Part shown: positions 25,760 to 33,732 of the stretch, piece by piece
How the letters are laid out: every line of letters starts with the position of its first letter
How positions within the stretch are numbered: position 1 is the first letter of the stretch
From: Chloroflexota bacterium
Lineage (GTDB): Bacteria; Chloroflexota; Anaerolineae; Aggregatilineales; Phototrophicaceae
Length of the DNA stretch: 52,495 bases
NCBI GenBank assembly: GCA_011523735.1
Contig: WTGB01000043.1
Span: 1 to 52,495, forward strand
Direction: 5' to 3'
The notes under the pieces: generated by a model
Database searches by the model: none
Told to the model about the DNA's origin: nothing
Seen by the model: the letters and a program-made list of their open reading frames with translations, nothing else
Program-made: the position numbers and the translations under genes

Positions 25760-26674
25760 ATGATCACCGACTGGCACCGCGTCCGCGACAGCTTCAATCA
25801 TCAGACCGTCCCGACGATCGTTCATGATCTCTATCGAGGCGACCCCGCCTCGCCCCGCTTGATCAGCCAGGATTACAACATCGTCTACCGCTTCGAGACT
25901 GACGGACGCGGCTATTACCTGCGCATCTGCCATCCCGCCTTGCATCCCCTGCCCGAAGCGCTCCAGGTCATGGGCTTTCTGCGTTTCCTCGCGGACGAAG
26001 GCGTCCCGGTCGGCGCGCCCATCCCATCGGTCAACGGCGAGTTCATTGAAGTGCTCCCGAGGGGCTACTTCGCCTCCGTCCAGATCGAAGCCCCGGGCCA
26101 AGAGATGACCCGCCACGTTCTCGACTGCTCGGTTTATGAAGCTTGGGGCGAATCGCTGGGCAGGCTGCACGCCGCTTCTCGCCACTATCAGCCCGACCCG
26201 GCCAGCGACTACGAGTTTCCCAGCGTGCAGCGATTTTGGCGCAACATCGAAAGAACCATCCGCGCCGCCTCACCTGAAATTCAGCGCGTCTACGCCGAGC
26301 TGACCGACTGGATGCAGGGACTGCCGTTGCGGGACTACGGCCTCATCCATGGCGACTACCGCCCCGGCAATGTCATCTGGGATGGCGCGACCGCCCGCAC
26401 TATCGACTTCGACGAACCCAATTTCCACTGGTACATCGCCGATGTCAGCCGCGCTCTGCTCGAACTCTTCGATCAGCCCTTGCGCGAACGCCGCCGCTAC
26501 CGCGAGGCTTTCATACGCGGCTACTTGAGCCAGCACCAAATAGACGAGTGGTGGGTTACGCAGTTGCCTTACTTCGCCCAGCACCGCTCCATGCTGATGT
26601 TTGCTTGGGATCTGCAAGAAGGCAACAGCGGGAGTGGCGTGCTGAAGTGGGTGTTGAACAGGGTGGGGTGGTAG
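25760..26674 (+). CDS. APH/homoserine-kinase-II-like phosphotransferase
   Basis: 304-residue protein kinase-like fold of the APH superfamily. The catalytic loop is H197-G-D199-YRPGN204, the metal-binding motif is IDFDE (D216, D218), and the nucleotide region is near YRFETDGRGYYLRIC. Related proteins phosphorylate small alcohols such as homoserine, choline or aminoglycosides. The substrate cannot be told. It is the last GC-rich gene before the AT-rich two-gene island starting at 26675. Confidence 0.85.
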   Translation: MITDWHRVRDSFNHQTVPTIVHDLYRGDPASPRLISQDYNIVYRFETDGRGYYLRICHPALHPLPEALQVMGFLRFLADEGVPVGAPIPSVNGEFIEVLPRGYFASVQIEAPGQEMTRHVLDCSVYEAWGESLGRLHAASRHYQPDPASDYEFPSVQRFWRNIERTIRAASPEIQRVYAELTDWMQGLPLRDYGLIHGDYRPGNVIWDGATARTIDFDEPNFHWYIADVSRALLELFDQPLRERRRYREAFIRGYLSQHQIDEWWVTQLPYFAQHRSMLMFAWDLQEGNSGSGVLKWVLNRVGW

Positions 26675-26760
26675 AAGAAAAACAACAGCCTACTGAGATT
26701 GACTATCGACTATGCTATACTGTTTGTCGGTGTCTGAAATACGAGATCAAGAGGCAAAAC

Positions 26761-27843
26761 ATGATTGTGAACAATTATGCCGACTTAATGGATAATGAAG
26801 AAGAAGTCATAGTTACAGTTGACGAAAGCGACGAAACTGTTGAAGTTGAAGAATACTGGATTACAAGTTTCGGTATCGACTATGATGTTGATGGTGTTGT
26901 TCGACGTCTTAACAAAGGTGACATTACTTTTCCCGGATACCAGCGATCGTATGTCTGGCCGATAAAGCGTGCGTCCCGTTTCATTGAGTCGTTGCTACTT
27001 AGTCTGCCAGTTCCCGGAATTTTCCTTTACCGTGAACCGGAAAGCCACATTCAGACGGTCATTGATGGTCAACAGCGATTAGAGTCTCTGCGGCGCTTCT
27101 ACAATGGGAAGTTTGACAACAAGGACTTTGGACTTGTTGGTGTGCGGAAGGCGTTTGAAGGACTAAGGTATGTAGATTTAACTGACGAACAGAGTCGGAA
27201 ACTAGACGACTCGATAATGCACGCGACTGTAATCAGGCAGGACAAACCTGATGACGGTGGTTCAAGCCAGTTTGAGATATTCGAACGACTAAATACCAAC
27301 GCCACACCTCTGTCGGCGCAAGAGATTAGAGCCGCCATATACAAAGGTGCGTTTAACGACCTGCTGGAAGAACTGAACGAGTTCAGTGAATGGCGTGAAC
27401 TATTCGGAAAGAAACACAGACGTAGGCGCGATGAAGAGCTTATATTGCGTTTTTTCAGTTTGTATTTTGATTCAGAGCAATATACAAAACCGATGAAAGC
27501 CTTTCTAAATAAGTTCATGAGTACAAATCGCGACTTTGAGCTACATTCTGAACCAGAGTTGAGGAAGCTATTCGAAAGCACTATTAGCACAGTACTGAGG
27601 AACATTGGTCTTAGGGCCTTTAAGCCTCAAAATGCGGTTAACGCCGCGCTCTTTGACGCAGTAATGGTCGGAATAGCTCGTCGATTAAGAACTCGTCCGA
27701 GCCTTTCCTGTGTCAATGACGAGTATGAACTTCTCCGCAATGATGCGGAGTTTCAGAAACTTATTTCTGAGGCTACTTCCGACGTGGACACGGTAAAAGC
27801 ACGTCTGCAGATCGCGATACACACGTTTGCCAATGCGGAGTAG
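26761..27843 (+). CDS. DUF262 (GmrS-type/ParB-fold) protein of a two-gene defence-like module
   Basis: 360 residues from the ATG at 26761 (AGAGG upstream; the longer frame overlaps the preceding gene). It carries the DUF262 hallmarks FPGYQRSYVW (57-66), RFIESLLLSLPVPGIFLY and I101-DGQQR106-LESL, the latter being the NTP-binding DGQQR motif seen in GmrSD and SspE enzymes. A highly acidic leader (residues 8-32) precedes it. There is no DUF1524 His-Me nuclease domain after it; the C-terminal half is helical. The next gene, an HEPN RNase, begins 3 bases after the stop. Base composition is clearly more AT-rich than the neighbours, which suggests horizontal acquisition. Confidence 0.88.
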   Translation: MIVNNYADLMDNEEEVIVTVDESDETVEVEEYWITSFGIDYDVDGVVRRLNKGDITFPGYQRSYVWPIKRASRFIESLLLSLPVPGIFLYREPESHIQTVIDGQQRLESLRRFYNGKFDNKDFGLVGVRKAFEGLRYVDLTDEQSRKLDDSIMHATVIRQDKPDDGGSSQFEIFERLNTNATPLSAQEIRAAIYKGAFNDLLEELNEFSEWRELFGKKHRRRRDEELILRFFSLYFDSEQYTKPMKAFLNKFMSTNRDFELHSEPELRKLFESTISTVLRNIGLRAFKPQNAVNAALFDAVMVGIARRLRTRPSLSCVNDEYELLRNDAEFQKLISEATSDVDTVKARLQIAIHTFANAE

Positions 27844-27846
27844 CAA

Positions 27847-28320
27847 ATGCATCGTGAAATCGTTGAACAGCAGTTAAAACTACATCGTTTATTTGAGCAA
27901 GCAAAAGACTTACAAAAACAGGACAGTATTGAAGATGAAACAAAGTCCGGATTTGTCTCATACTTGTGCGTACGCACCTTTGGCTATGTGGAATCGTCCG
28001 TCAAGATGATCTTACGAGAGTATGTAAGATCAAGGACTAGCGATATACCTACATTCAACTATGTAAATGCTCAATTGAGAAACTTGACGCCGAGGCGAGA
28101 ACAAATCCTTGAACTCGTAGGGCAGTTCAATCAGAACTGGAATGCAAATCTTAGAGAATCAATTACTGTCGACCACGGCGACTCCCTGCGAGGAATAGTG
28201 GTTAATCGGAACGATATTGCTCACGGCGACGATGTTGACTTATCGTTGGTCGATCTAGAGAGATACTTCATACACGCGCAGGAAGTAGTACAGTTTGTGT
28301 TTGACGAGTGTAGACCCTGA
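27847..28320 (+). CDS. HEPN-domain ribonuclease-like protein (RiboL-PSP/MAE_28990-like)
   Basis: 157 residues, all helical. It carries the HEPN RNase motif R121-N-D-I-A-H126 in NRNDIAHGDD, and an FGYVESSVKMILREYV helix typical of the RiboL-PSP-type HEPN group. HEPN proteins with an intact Rx4-6H motif are usually metal-independent RNases acting as toxins or abortive effectors. It follows the DUF262 gene after 3 bases, so the pair is one operon. By analogy, the DUF262 protein would sense and the HEPN protein would cut RNA. AT-rich like its partner. Confidence 0.83.
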   Translation: MHREIVEQQLKLHRLFEQAKDLQKQDSIEDETKSGFVSYLCVRTFGYVESSVKMILREYVRSRTSDIPTFNYVNAQLRNLTPRREQILELVGQFNQNWNANLRESITVDHGDSLRGIVVNRNDIAHGDDVDLSLVDLERYFIHAQEVVQFVFDECRP

Positions 28321-28364
28321 TCCGGTCAACAGATTGCCAGCGCCCTTATCCCCTCACCTTCGGC

Positions 28365-28838
28365 TCACCCCCGCCCATACATCCGCCCGCCAAACTCCCC
28401 CGCCAGCGCATCATCCAACTCATCCGCATAGCGCGCCAGACGCCGAATAATCGCATCGGCCTCGGTCCCGTCCAAACCGGCCAGCAAGCGCTCATGATAC
28501 AAATACACCACATCCTCGTGCACGCCCAGCGCCGCATTCGTCAACTGCAAATTCAACTCCAGCAGCCGCCGATACAAAGCCAGCAAATTGCCCGCTGGCA
28601 AGTGCATTATCGGCGACAAGACCTGCAAATAACCCTGCTCCTCGGGCGTCAAATAGACCTCGATCAAAGCTGAGCCTCGCTGAAAATTCCAGCCATAACC
28701 CCGCTCCACCTCCATCCGCGCCGCCGCTGGGTCCACGCCGATGGCCGCCAGGATGCTCTCCACAGCCCGCAGCGACAAATCCAGTTGATCCGGAGGCTCT
28801 TCCGCCTTGTCTTCGCCCCGCCCGAAGAAGCGCCCCAT
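28365..28838 (-). CDS. YbjN-domain protein
   Basis: 157 residues with the YbjN/type III chaperone-like layout: VESILAAIGV, a beta hairpin, LPAGNLLALYRRLLELNLQLTNAALGVHEDVVYL, then a conserved helix ending RYADELDDALAGEFG. Such proteins are cytosolic adaptors without enzymatic motifs. Its ATG directly follows the stop of the upstream gene (TAA then ATG), so the two are coupled. It probably partners the TPR/protease-like protein. Confidence 0.8.
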   Translation of the reverse strand: MGRFFGRGEDKAEEPPDQLDLSLRAVESILAAIGVDPAAARMEVERGYGWNFQRGSALIEVYLTPEEQGYLQVLSPIMHLPAGNLLALYRRLLELNLQLTNAALGVHEDVVYLYHERLLAGLDGTEADAIIRRLARYADELDDALAGEFGGRMYGRG

Positions 28839-29927
28839 TTAGCCCGCTCCCTTATGTCCCAAGGCATAACCACAACGCAAACAGCGCCCGCCATACTGAC
28901 CCACGCGCGCGCCGCAATGTCGGCAGGGCGGACCAGCATGCTCCCCATACAGACGCGTCAATTCCTCGCTCTGCCCATCAGGTGTCTCTCCTGCCGTCAG
29001 CCTCGCGCCACAGGTCTCACAAGTCCCGCCGCCGAAAATCAGCGCCCGCGCCAACCCGCCGCATGCTCGGCAGTAACCCGCTCCCGGCATCAACTGACGA
29101 TCCCGCTGATACTGCTCCGCCAGCGCCAAAACATGCGACATCTTTAGCGCGCAGGCATGACCCGCCGCTCCGATATTCCGCGTCAATATCCCTAGCAACT
29201 GACGGCGCTCATCGATTAGCGGATTGCCACCGGCATCGGGCATCTGCGCCGGTAGGATATTTGTCCCCAGACAGTGCCCCGCCGTTCCGCCCCCACCGGG
29301 GACCAACAGCCCGCGCAGACTTGCTCCGCCGTAACCGAGCGCCACAAAGGCTGCGTCTTCCGCGATCATCGCCGGCGGCGCTATCGTAGGCTTTCGCGCC
29401 AATTCCAGGTCCGTCGCGACGAAAGCGAGATCGAAAGGCGGATAACGGCTCGCGACTCGCCCCGCGAACTCCCGCTCACTGTCAAGGCGAACCGTCATCT
29501 CTTCCGCGCTGCCCACCGCATAGCTGGTCGTCGCCAGCAATCCATCTCGGCTGATGAAAACCCCGCTGGCAAGTCCGTTGCGCCCGCCATCGAGGCCGAC
29601 GACCGGCGGCGTCTGTTCCAGCTTGATTGGCTTCTCCGTCCGCGACCGCATCAGCGGCAAGTGCTCGGGCTGCGCTGGTGCCGCCCGCAATTGATTCAGT
29701 CCCTGCCGAATCTGCAAATTATCCGGTTCCCAGGCCAGCGCTCGTTCCAAGCAGCGCCGCTTGTAATCTCGATCCTCGCTCGCTTCCGCGAGCCAGACAT
29801 AAGCCGCCGCCCGTCCCTTGGCATCCAGCGCCGGCGCCTCCACCAGACGCCGCAACATGCCGGCCGCTTCCTCGGCTTTGCCATCTTGCATCAACTGAAT
29901 CGCCCGCCGCAGTTCGTCCTGCGCCAT
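28839..29927 (-). CDS. TPR plus degenerate trypsin-like domain plus double zinc ribbon protein
   Basis: About 362 residues from MAQDELRRA (29927; ATG at 29942 also possible). Residues 1-90 form TPR-like helices (LMQDGKAEEAAGMLRRLVEA). Residues ~110-275 look like a Deg/trypsin fold: ASGVFISRDGLLATTSYAV, DLAFVATD and DAGGNPLIDERRQLLGI. The catalytic histidine (normally in LTNAHVV) is replaced and the GNSGGP serine reads DAGGNP, so it is most likely an inactive pseudoprotease. The C-terminus has two zinc ribbons (CRACGG...CETCGA and CRHCGA...CLRCGY). There is no signal peptide, so it is cytoplasmic. Perhaps a scaffold that binds peptides; coupled to the YbjN gene. Confidence 0.75.
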   Translation of the reverse strand: MAQDELRRAIQLMQDGKAEEAAGMLRRLVEAPALDAKGRAAAYVWLAEASEDRDYKRRCLERALAWEPDNLQIRQGLNQLRAAPAQPEHLPLMRSRTEKPIKLEQTPPVVGLDGGRNGLASGVFISRDGLLATTSYAVGSAEEMTVRLDSEREFAGRVASRYPPFDLAFVATDLELARKPTIAPPAMIAEDAAFVALGYGGASLRGLLVPGGGGTAGHCLGTNILPAQMPDAGGNPLIDERRQLLGILTRNIGAAGHACALKMSHVLALAEQYQRDRQLMPGAGYCRACGGLARALIFGGGTCETCGARLTAGETPDGQSEELTRLYGEHAGPPCRHCGARVGQYGGRCLRCGYALGHKGAG

Positions 29928-30017
29928 CAAGAACCCTGTCATTCATACGCAAACTTCATTCTAGCGCGATTCCGCCTCGCCCGTGCACGTACATTAGGCG
30001 TCGATTGCGACAAAAAA

Positions 30018-30058
30018 CTCTGTGCGCTCTGTACCCTCGGTGTACTCCGTGGTTAAAA
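30018..30058 (+). repeat. CTCTGTG/CTCCGTGG-type degenerate repeat upstream of ridA-like gene
   Basis: Short degenerate units (CTCTGTGCG, CTCTGTACC, CTCGGTGTA, CTCCGTGG) followed by TTAAAATC. Stretches of this kind recur in gaps between genes of many environmental bacteria. Function unknown. Confidence 0.4.
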
Positions 30059-30094
30059 TCATGTGACGATTGCCAGTGAAGGGGAAAGCAAATC

Positions 30095-30574
30095 ATGCAA
30101 ATCGAACAGAAGCTGAACGAAATGGGCTTGACGCTGCCGCCGCCGATAAAGGTGCCGCCCGGCGTCGTCTTGCCCTTCTCCTTCGTGCGCCTCCAGGCTG
30201 GCATCGCCTACATCTCCGGCCACGGACCGCAGAACGCCGACGGCTCGGTCGCCGGTCCCTTCGGCAAGGTCGGCATCGATGTCAGCGTCGACCAAGGTTA
30301 CGCCGCGGCCAGCTCTGTCGCGCTGTCCATGCTCGGCAGCCTCAAGCGCGAACTAGGCGACCTCGACCGCGTCACCGCCTGGTTGCGGCTCCATGGCATG
30401 GTCAACTGCGGGCCTGATTTCGCCCGGCAGCCGGCTGTCATCAACGGCTGCTCCGATTTGATCCTCGCCCTCTACGGCGCAGAACGCGGCGCCCATGCCC
30501 GCTCCGCTGTTGGCATGGTTTCCCTGCCTTTCAATATGTGCGTCGAAATCGAAGCCATGGTCGCCATCGACTAG
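30095..30574 (+). CDS. RidA/YjgF/YER057c family protein
   Basis: 159 residues, similar to the YER057c-like subgroup 1: YISGHGPQN, a GKVGIDVSVDQGYAAA helix, GDLDRVTAWLRLHGMVNC and SAVGMVSLPFNMCVEIEAMV. RidA enzymes hydrolyse reactive enamine/imine intermediates. This subgroup lacks the strict arginine motif of classical RidA, and its reaction is less clear. AGGGG lies before the ATG. It converges on hyuA with a 3-base gap. Confidence 0.88.
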   Translation: MQIEQKLNEMGLTLPPPIKVPPGVVLPFSFVRLQAGIAYISGHGPQNADGSVAGPFGKVGIDVSVDQGYAAASSVALSMLGSLKRELGDLDRVTAWLRLHGMVNCGPDFARQPAVINGCSDLILALYGAERGAHARSAVGMVSLPFNMCVEIEAMVAID

Positions 30575-30577
30575 CGT

Positions 30578-32557
30578 TTAGACGCGCTCCAGCACCAGAT
30601 TCATATAACCGTCCATCTTCCCGCGCCAGCCAGGCGGCACATAGGTCGTGCTGTCCATTTGAAAGACGAGCGCCTCACCTTCAAACATCGCCCCCGCGCG
30701 GAGTTCATCGCGCTCGAACAGCTTGATCGCGCCGCCGATTGGCGATGCCTTCTCGCCTATTGCCTGGGTCTCATGCGGCTCTACTGGCGCGGCTTCCATG
30801 TTCGGCTTGTCAATGCTGCCGATGCCATTGACGCGCATATTGATGATCTCTACGTTGCGCCAGCGCATGGCATGGCCATAGCTGCGCTCATGCGCCGCGT
30901 GGAAGGCCGCGATCGCCTCGCCGCTGAAAGGGATATTCAGTTCGTATGCCTGCCCCTCATAGCGCATATCCAGGCTGACGATGAATCGCATCTCATTTTC
31001 AGTAATGCCTTCCTGTTCCAATTCACGCCGCGCGGAGGCCAGCAGCTCGCGCCGATCGACTTCCAGCCGAGCGATGGCGTCGCTATCCGCCCGGCACATT
31101 ACCGATTGGCTGTATTCCACCGCGACATCGGCAAGCAACAAGCCCAGCGCGCATAGCACACCCGGCGCCGGCGGCACCAATACTCGCGGAATCTCCAGCC
31201 GATCGGCGGCCGCGCAAGCATGAAGCGGTCCCGCCCCGCCAAATGCCACCAAGGTAAAATCCCGCGGATCGTAGCCCCGGGCTATCGAGACATGCCTTAT
31301 CGCCCGGTCGATGTTGACCACCGCGATGTCCACGACGCCTCGCGCCGCCTCCATCAAGCCCAACCCGATCCCCTGCGCCAATCCCGCCAGGGCGCGCTCA
31401 CCCGCCTTCAAATCCAGCGCCATCTTGCCGCCCAGGAAGCGCTCGCTGTCCAGTCTTCCCAAAATCGCATTGGCATCGCTGAGCGTCACCTGCTTACCGC
31501 CTAGCCCATAGACCACCGGTCCCGGATTTGCTCCCGCCGACTCCGGTCCCACTCGCAGAGCGCCGCCGGCATCGGCACGCGCGATTGACCCGCCGCCCGC
31601 GCCGATCGTCTCGATATCCAGCATCCGCAGCCGCAGCGGCAATCCGTCAATGGACGATTCAGGTCTTGGCTGAGGCTCACCCGCCACCAACGCCACATCG
31701 GTCGAGGTGCCGCCCATATCCAGCGTGATGATCGATTCATAGCCCGCCATCCGCGCCAGATGAAAGGCGCCCATCAAGCCCGCCGCCGGTCCGCTAAGCG
31801 CTGTATGGATCGCCGCCTGCCGAATCCGCCCTGCGCGCATCACCCCGCCGTCGGATTTCATAATCCGCAGCGATGTCTCCGCTGGCAGCGCTTCTTCCAG
31901 CTTGCCGATATAGCGCGACATTACGGGCCGCACATAGGCTTCCAGCGCTACCGTGCTCGCCCGCTCATACTCGCGAAACTCCGGCAGCACGTCTGACGAA
32001 AGCACCACCTGCCAGTCCGTGTCCACGATGCCCCGCTCGAGTATCCGCCGCTTGATCGCTTGCTCGTGCGCCGCGTTGACAAAGCTGAAGAGCAGGCAAA
32101 CAGCAATCGCATCGACCTCGTCCTGCGCCATCCGGTCCAACACCGCATCCAGGCATTCCAGGTCCAGTGGCGTCAGCACCTCGCCGCGGAAGTCCAGCCG
32201 CTCCGCCACCTCATAGCAGCGCTCGCGCGGAATCAGTGGCGGCGGAATCCGCGGATGGATGTCATAAAGCCGGGGCCTGTCCTGCCGCCCGATGAAGAGC
32301 AAGTCGCGGAAACCGGCTGTTGTGATCAGCGCGGTTCTGGCGCCCTTGCGCTCCAGGATGGCATTGGTGGCGACGGTCGATCCATGCGCCACCTGTTCCA
32401 GCGCCGCGATGCCGCCTGGTGTGATCGCTTCCAAGCCGGCCAGCATGGAAGTCTCCGGTTGCTGTGGACTGCTCAGCAACTTGTGGATCTTCAGCCGTCC
32501 GCCATCGCTAAGCACCAAATCGGTAAATGTGCCGCCAATATCCACTCCCGCTCGCAT
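30578..32557 (-). CDS. hyuA: Hydantoinase/oxoprolinase family A subunit
   Basis: About 659 residues. The N-terminal ATP-binding region starts VDIGGTFTDLVL; HyuA hallmarks include AHGSTVATNAILERKGA, ITTAGFRDLLFIGRQDRP, MKSDGGVM, LDMGGTSTDVALV and AFGGAGPLHACAAADRL. With HyuB it forms an ATP-dependent cyclic amide hydrolase (hydantoin or 5-oxoproline; some relatives carboxylate acetone). The ATG at 32557 is preferred over TTG at 32560. The B gene lies in the same direction but 1.2 kb upstream, separated by the oppositely oriented Hsp20 gene. Confidence 0.93.
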   Translation of the reverse strand: MRAGVDIGGTFTDLVLSDGGRLKIHKLLSSPQQPETSMLAGLEAITPGGIAALEQVAHGSTVATNAILERKGARTALITTAGFRDLLFIGRQDRPRLYDIHPRIPPPLIPRERCYEVAERLDFRGEVLTPLDLECLDAVLDRMAQDEVDAIAVCLLFSFVNAAHEQAIKRRILERGIVDTDWQVVLSSDVLPEFREYERASTVALEAYVRPVMSRYIGKLEEALPAETSLRIMKSDGGVMRAGRIRQAAIHTALSGPAAGLMGAFHLARMAGYESIITLDMGGTSTDVALVAGEPQPRPESSIDGLPLRLRMLDIETIGAGGGSIARADAGGALRVGPESAGANPGPVVYGLGGKQVTLSDANAILGRLDSERFLGGKMALDLKAGERALAGLAQGIGLGLMEAARGVVDIAVVNIDRAIRHVSIARGYDPRDFTLVAFGGAGPLHACAAADRLEIPRVLVPPAPGVLCALGLLLADVAVEYSQSVMCRADSDAIARLEVDRRELLASARRELEQEGITENEMRFIVSLDMRYEGQAYELNIPFSGEAIAAFHAAHERSYGHAMRWRNVEIINMRVNGIGSIDKPNMEAAPVEPHETQAIGEKASPIGGAIKLFERDELRAGAMFEGEALVFQMDSTTYVPPGWRGKMDGYMNLVLERV

Positions 32558-32652
32558 CAAACCCGCCTCGTACTCTTAGCGTCCACAGTCAATCGCCCCA
32601 TCTTATCATTTGCGCGCCTCAAATGCGTCCCCGCTACTCTTGACTTTCGTAC

Positions 32653-32678
32653 GAGCGAGCCGGTGGCTCGCCCCTACA
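32653..32678 (+). repeat. Dispersed palindromic repeat, copy 5
   Basis: GAGCGAGCC and GGCTCGCCC arms around GGT, followed by CTACA. It lies between hyuA and the Hsp20 gene. Confidence 0.7.
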
Positions 32679-32824
32679 AGTCCGCACGGTGGTCACACCC
32701 TCGATCACTCGCCAACACATTGTTTACGCGGCTCATTGATTCTTCTTACGCCCCGCTTCCATTCCTCATACGCAGTCATCGTATTCTTGAGTTGTATTGA
32801 GACAGTAGTCAAAGGAGATATAAA

Positions 32825-33259
32825 ATGATGATCCGTACCCGCAGTCCCTACTTCCGTCTGGTCGATGACTTGCTGAATGAGGCTCGTCCCTGGCTGACTC
32901 ACGGCGGCGAATTCGGGACAAGGAGCCTCGCCCTCGATGTCGAAGAGATTGCTGAGGCTTACATCGTCCGTGCCAACCTGCCCGGTATCGAGCAGGAGGA
33001 CATCAGCGTCAACATTCACGAAGATGTCCTGACGATCAGCGGCGAAAGCGCTGCCGAGAATCGGGCCGAAGACAGCAAGGTGTTGATCCGCGAGCGGCGT
33101 TTCGGCAAGTTCAGCCGTAGCCTGCGTTTCCCCGCTGCTGTCAATGGCGACGCCGTCGAAGCCAGCTTTGAAAACGGCGTCCTAAGCATCAGCCTGCCCA
33201 AAGCCGAGCACGTCAAGCCGCGGCAGATCCCAGTCACCATCGCCAGCAAGGACAACTAA
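32825..33259 (+). CDS. Small heat shock protein Hsp20 (alpha-crystallin family)
   Basis: 144-residue ATP-independent holdase. The alpha-crystallin domain spans ~35-130 with YIVRANLPGIEQEDISVNIH, LTISGE, FGKFSRSLRFP and NGVLSISLPK. A C-terminal IPV-type tail (RQIPVTI) serves oligomer docking. It has an optimal AAAGGAG ribosome binding site, and is followed by a strong terminator, so it is monocistronic. No CIRCE element is seen upstream. Confidence 0.95.
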   Translation: MMIRTRSPYFRLVDDLLNEARPWLTHGGEFGTRSLALDVEEIAEAYIVRANLPGIEQEDISVNIHEDVLTISGESAAENRAEDSKVLIRERRFGKFSRSLRFPAAVNGDAVEASFENGVLSISLPKAEHVKPRQIPVTIASKDN

Positions 33260-33280
33260 GCCAAGAGCTTAGCCATACCG

Positions 33281-33312
33281 GAGCGGTAGACCTAAACCCC
33301 TACCGCTCTTTT
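33281..33312 (+). terminator. Terminator of the Hsp20 gene
   Basis: Stem GAGCGGTAG/CTACCGCTC with a ~10-base loop followed by TTTT, 22 bases after the stop codon. Confidence 0.85.
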
Positions 33313-33343
33313 CATTCCACCAGCCGGTCAGCCAGTACATCAC

Positions 33344-33368
33344 TGTAGGGGCCAGCCTCGGGGCGCCC
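33344..33368 (-). repeat. Dispersed palindromic repeat, copy 6 (reverse orientation)
   Basis: Begins TGTAGGGGCCAGCCTCGGGG, i.e. the consensus read on the minus strand with imperfect arms. Confidence 0.6.
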
Positions 33369-33392
33369 GCTGCCGCTCAAGTTTGTGGTTTC

Positions 33393-33418
33393 GGGCGACA
33401 TGGTATGTCGCCCCTACA
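33393..33418 (+). repeat. Dispersed palindromic repeat, copy 7
   Basis: GGGCGACAT and ATGTCGCCC arms around GGT, followed by CTACA. It faces copy 6 at a distance of 24 bases, so a larger hairpin is possible. Confidence 0.78.
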
Positions 33419-33638
33419 GACCGTTGTTTAGCGAAATTTGCACGACTTAGTTGCGCTTACTTCTGATCTCACACGCGCCTTAACAATCGAATCGCGCATA
33501 GGGAGACACTCTCTCCATAGCGCTGCAGTGGTCTTTATGCTGGGCTTTCGAGATTGAAGATAACAACTAAATCCTACTGAATAAATACTAAATTACTACA
33601 ATAGAGCCGAGCCTAACCTGCAAGTTATCTGCCAATAC

Positions 33639-33671
33639 ATGTCCCAGATATGTCCAAACAATGTCCAATAC
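33639..33671. repeat. Three direct repeats of ATGTCCMA at exact 11-base spacing
   Basis: ATGTCC occurs at 33639, 33650 and 33661 in an AT-rich stretch between the convergent Hsp20 and hyuB genes. The rest of the gap 33419-33732 holds no recognised gene. Confidence 0.5.
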
Positions 33672-33732
33672 TTTCAATAAATCATCAGTTTTTCGCGCGG
33701 CCTCACATACGCCGGATCCCCATTTCGCCCGC

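Noticed and set aside
26699..26721. Sigma-70 promoter (TTGACT ... TATACT) before the DUF262 gene
   Set aside because: The spacing is only 11 bases, too short for a functional pair; at most a lone -10 box.
26548..26760. N-terminal extension of the DUF262 frame
   Set aside because: It overlaps the end of the APH-fold kinase gene, has low-complexity composition, and the ATG at 26761 has its own AGAGG site.
32780..32824. CIRCE-type heat-shock operator before the Hsp20 gene
   Set aside because: No TTAGCACTC/GAGTGCTAA dyad is present.
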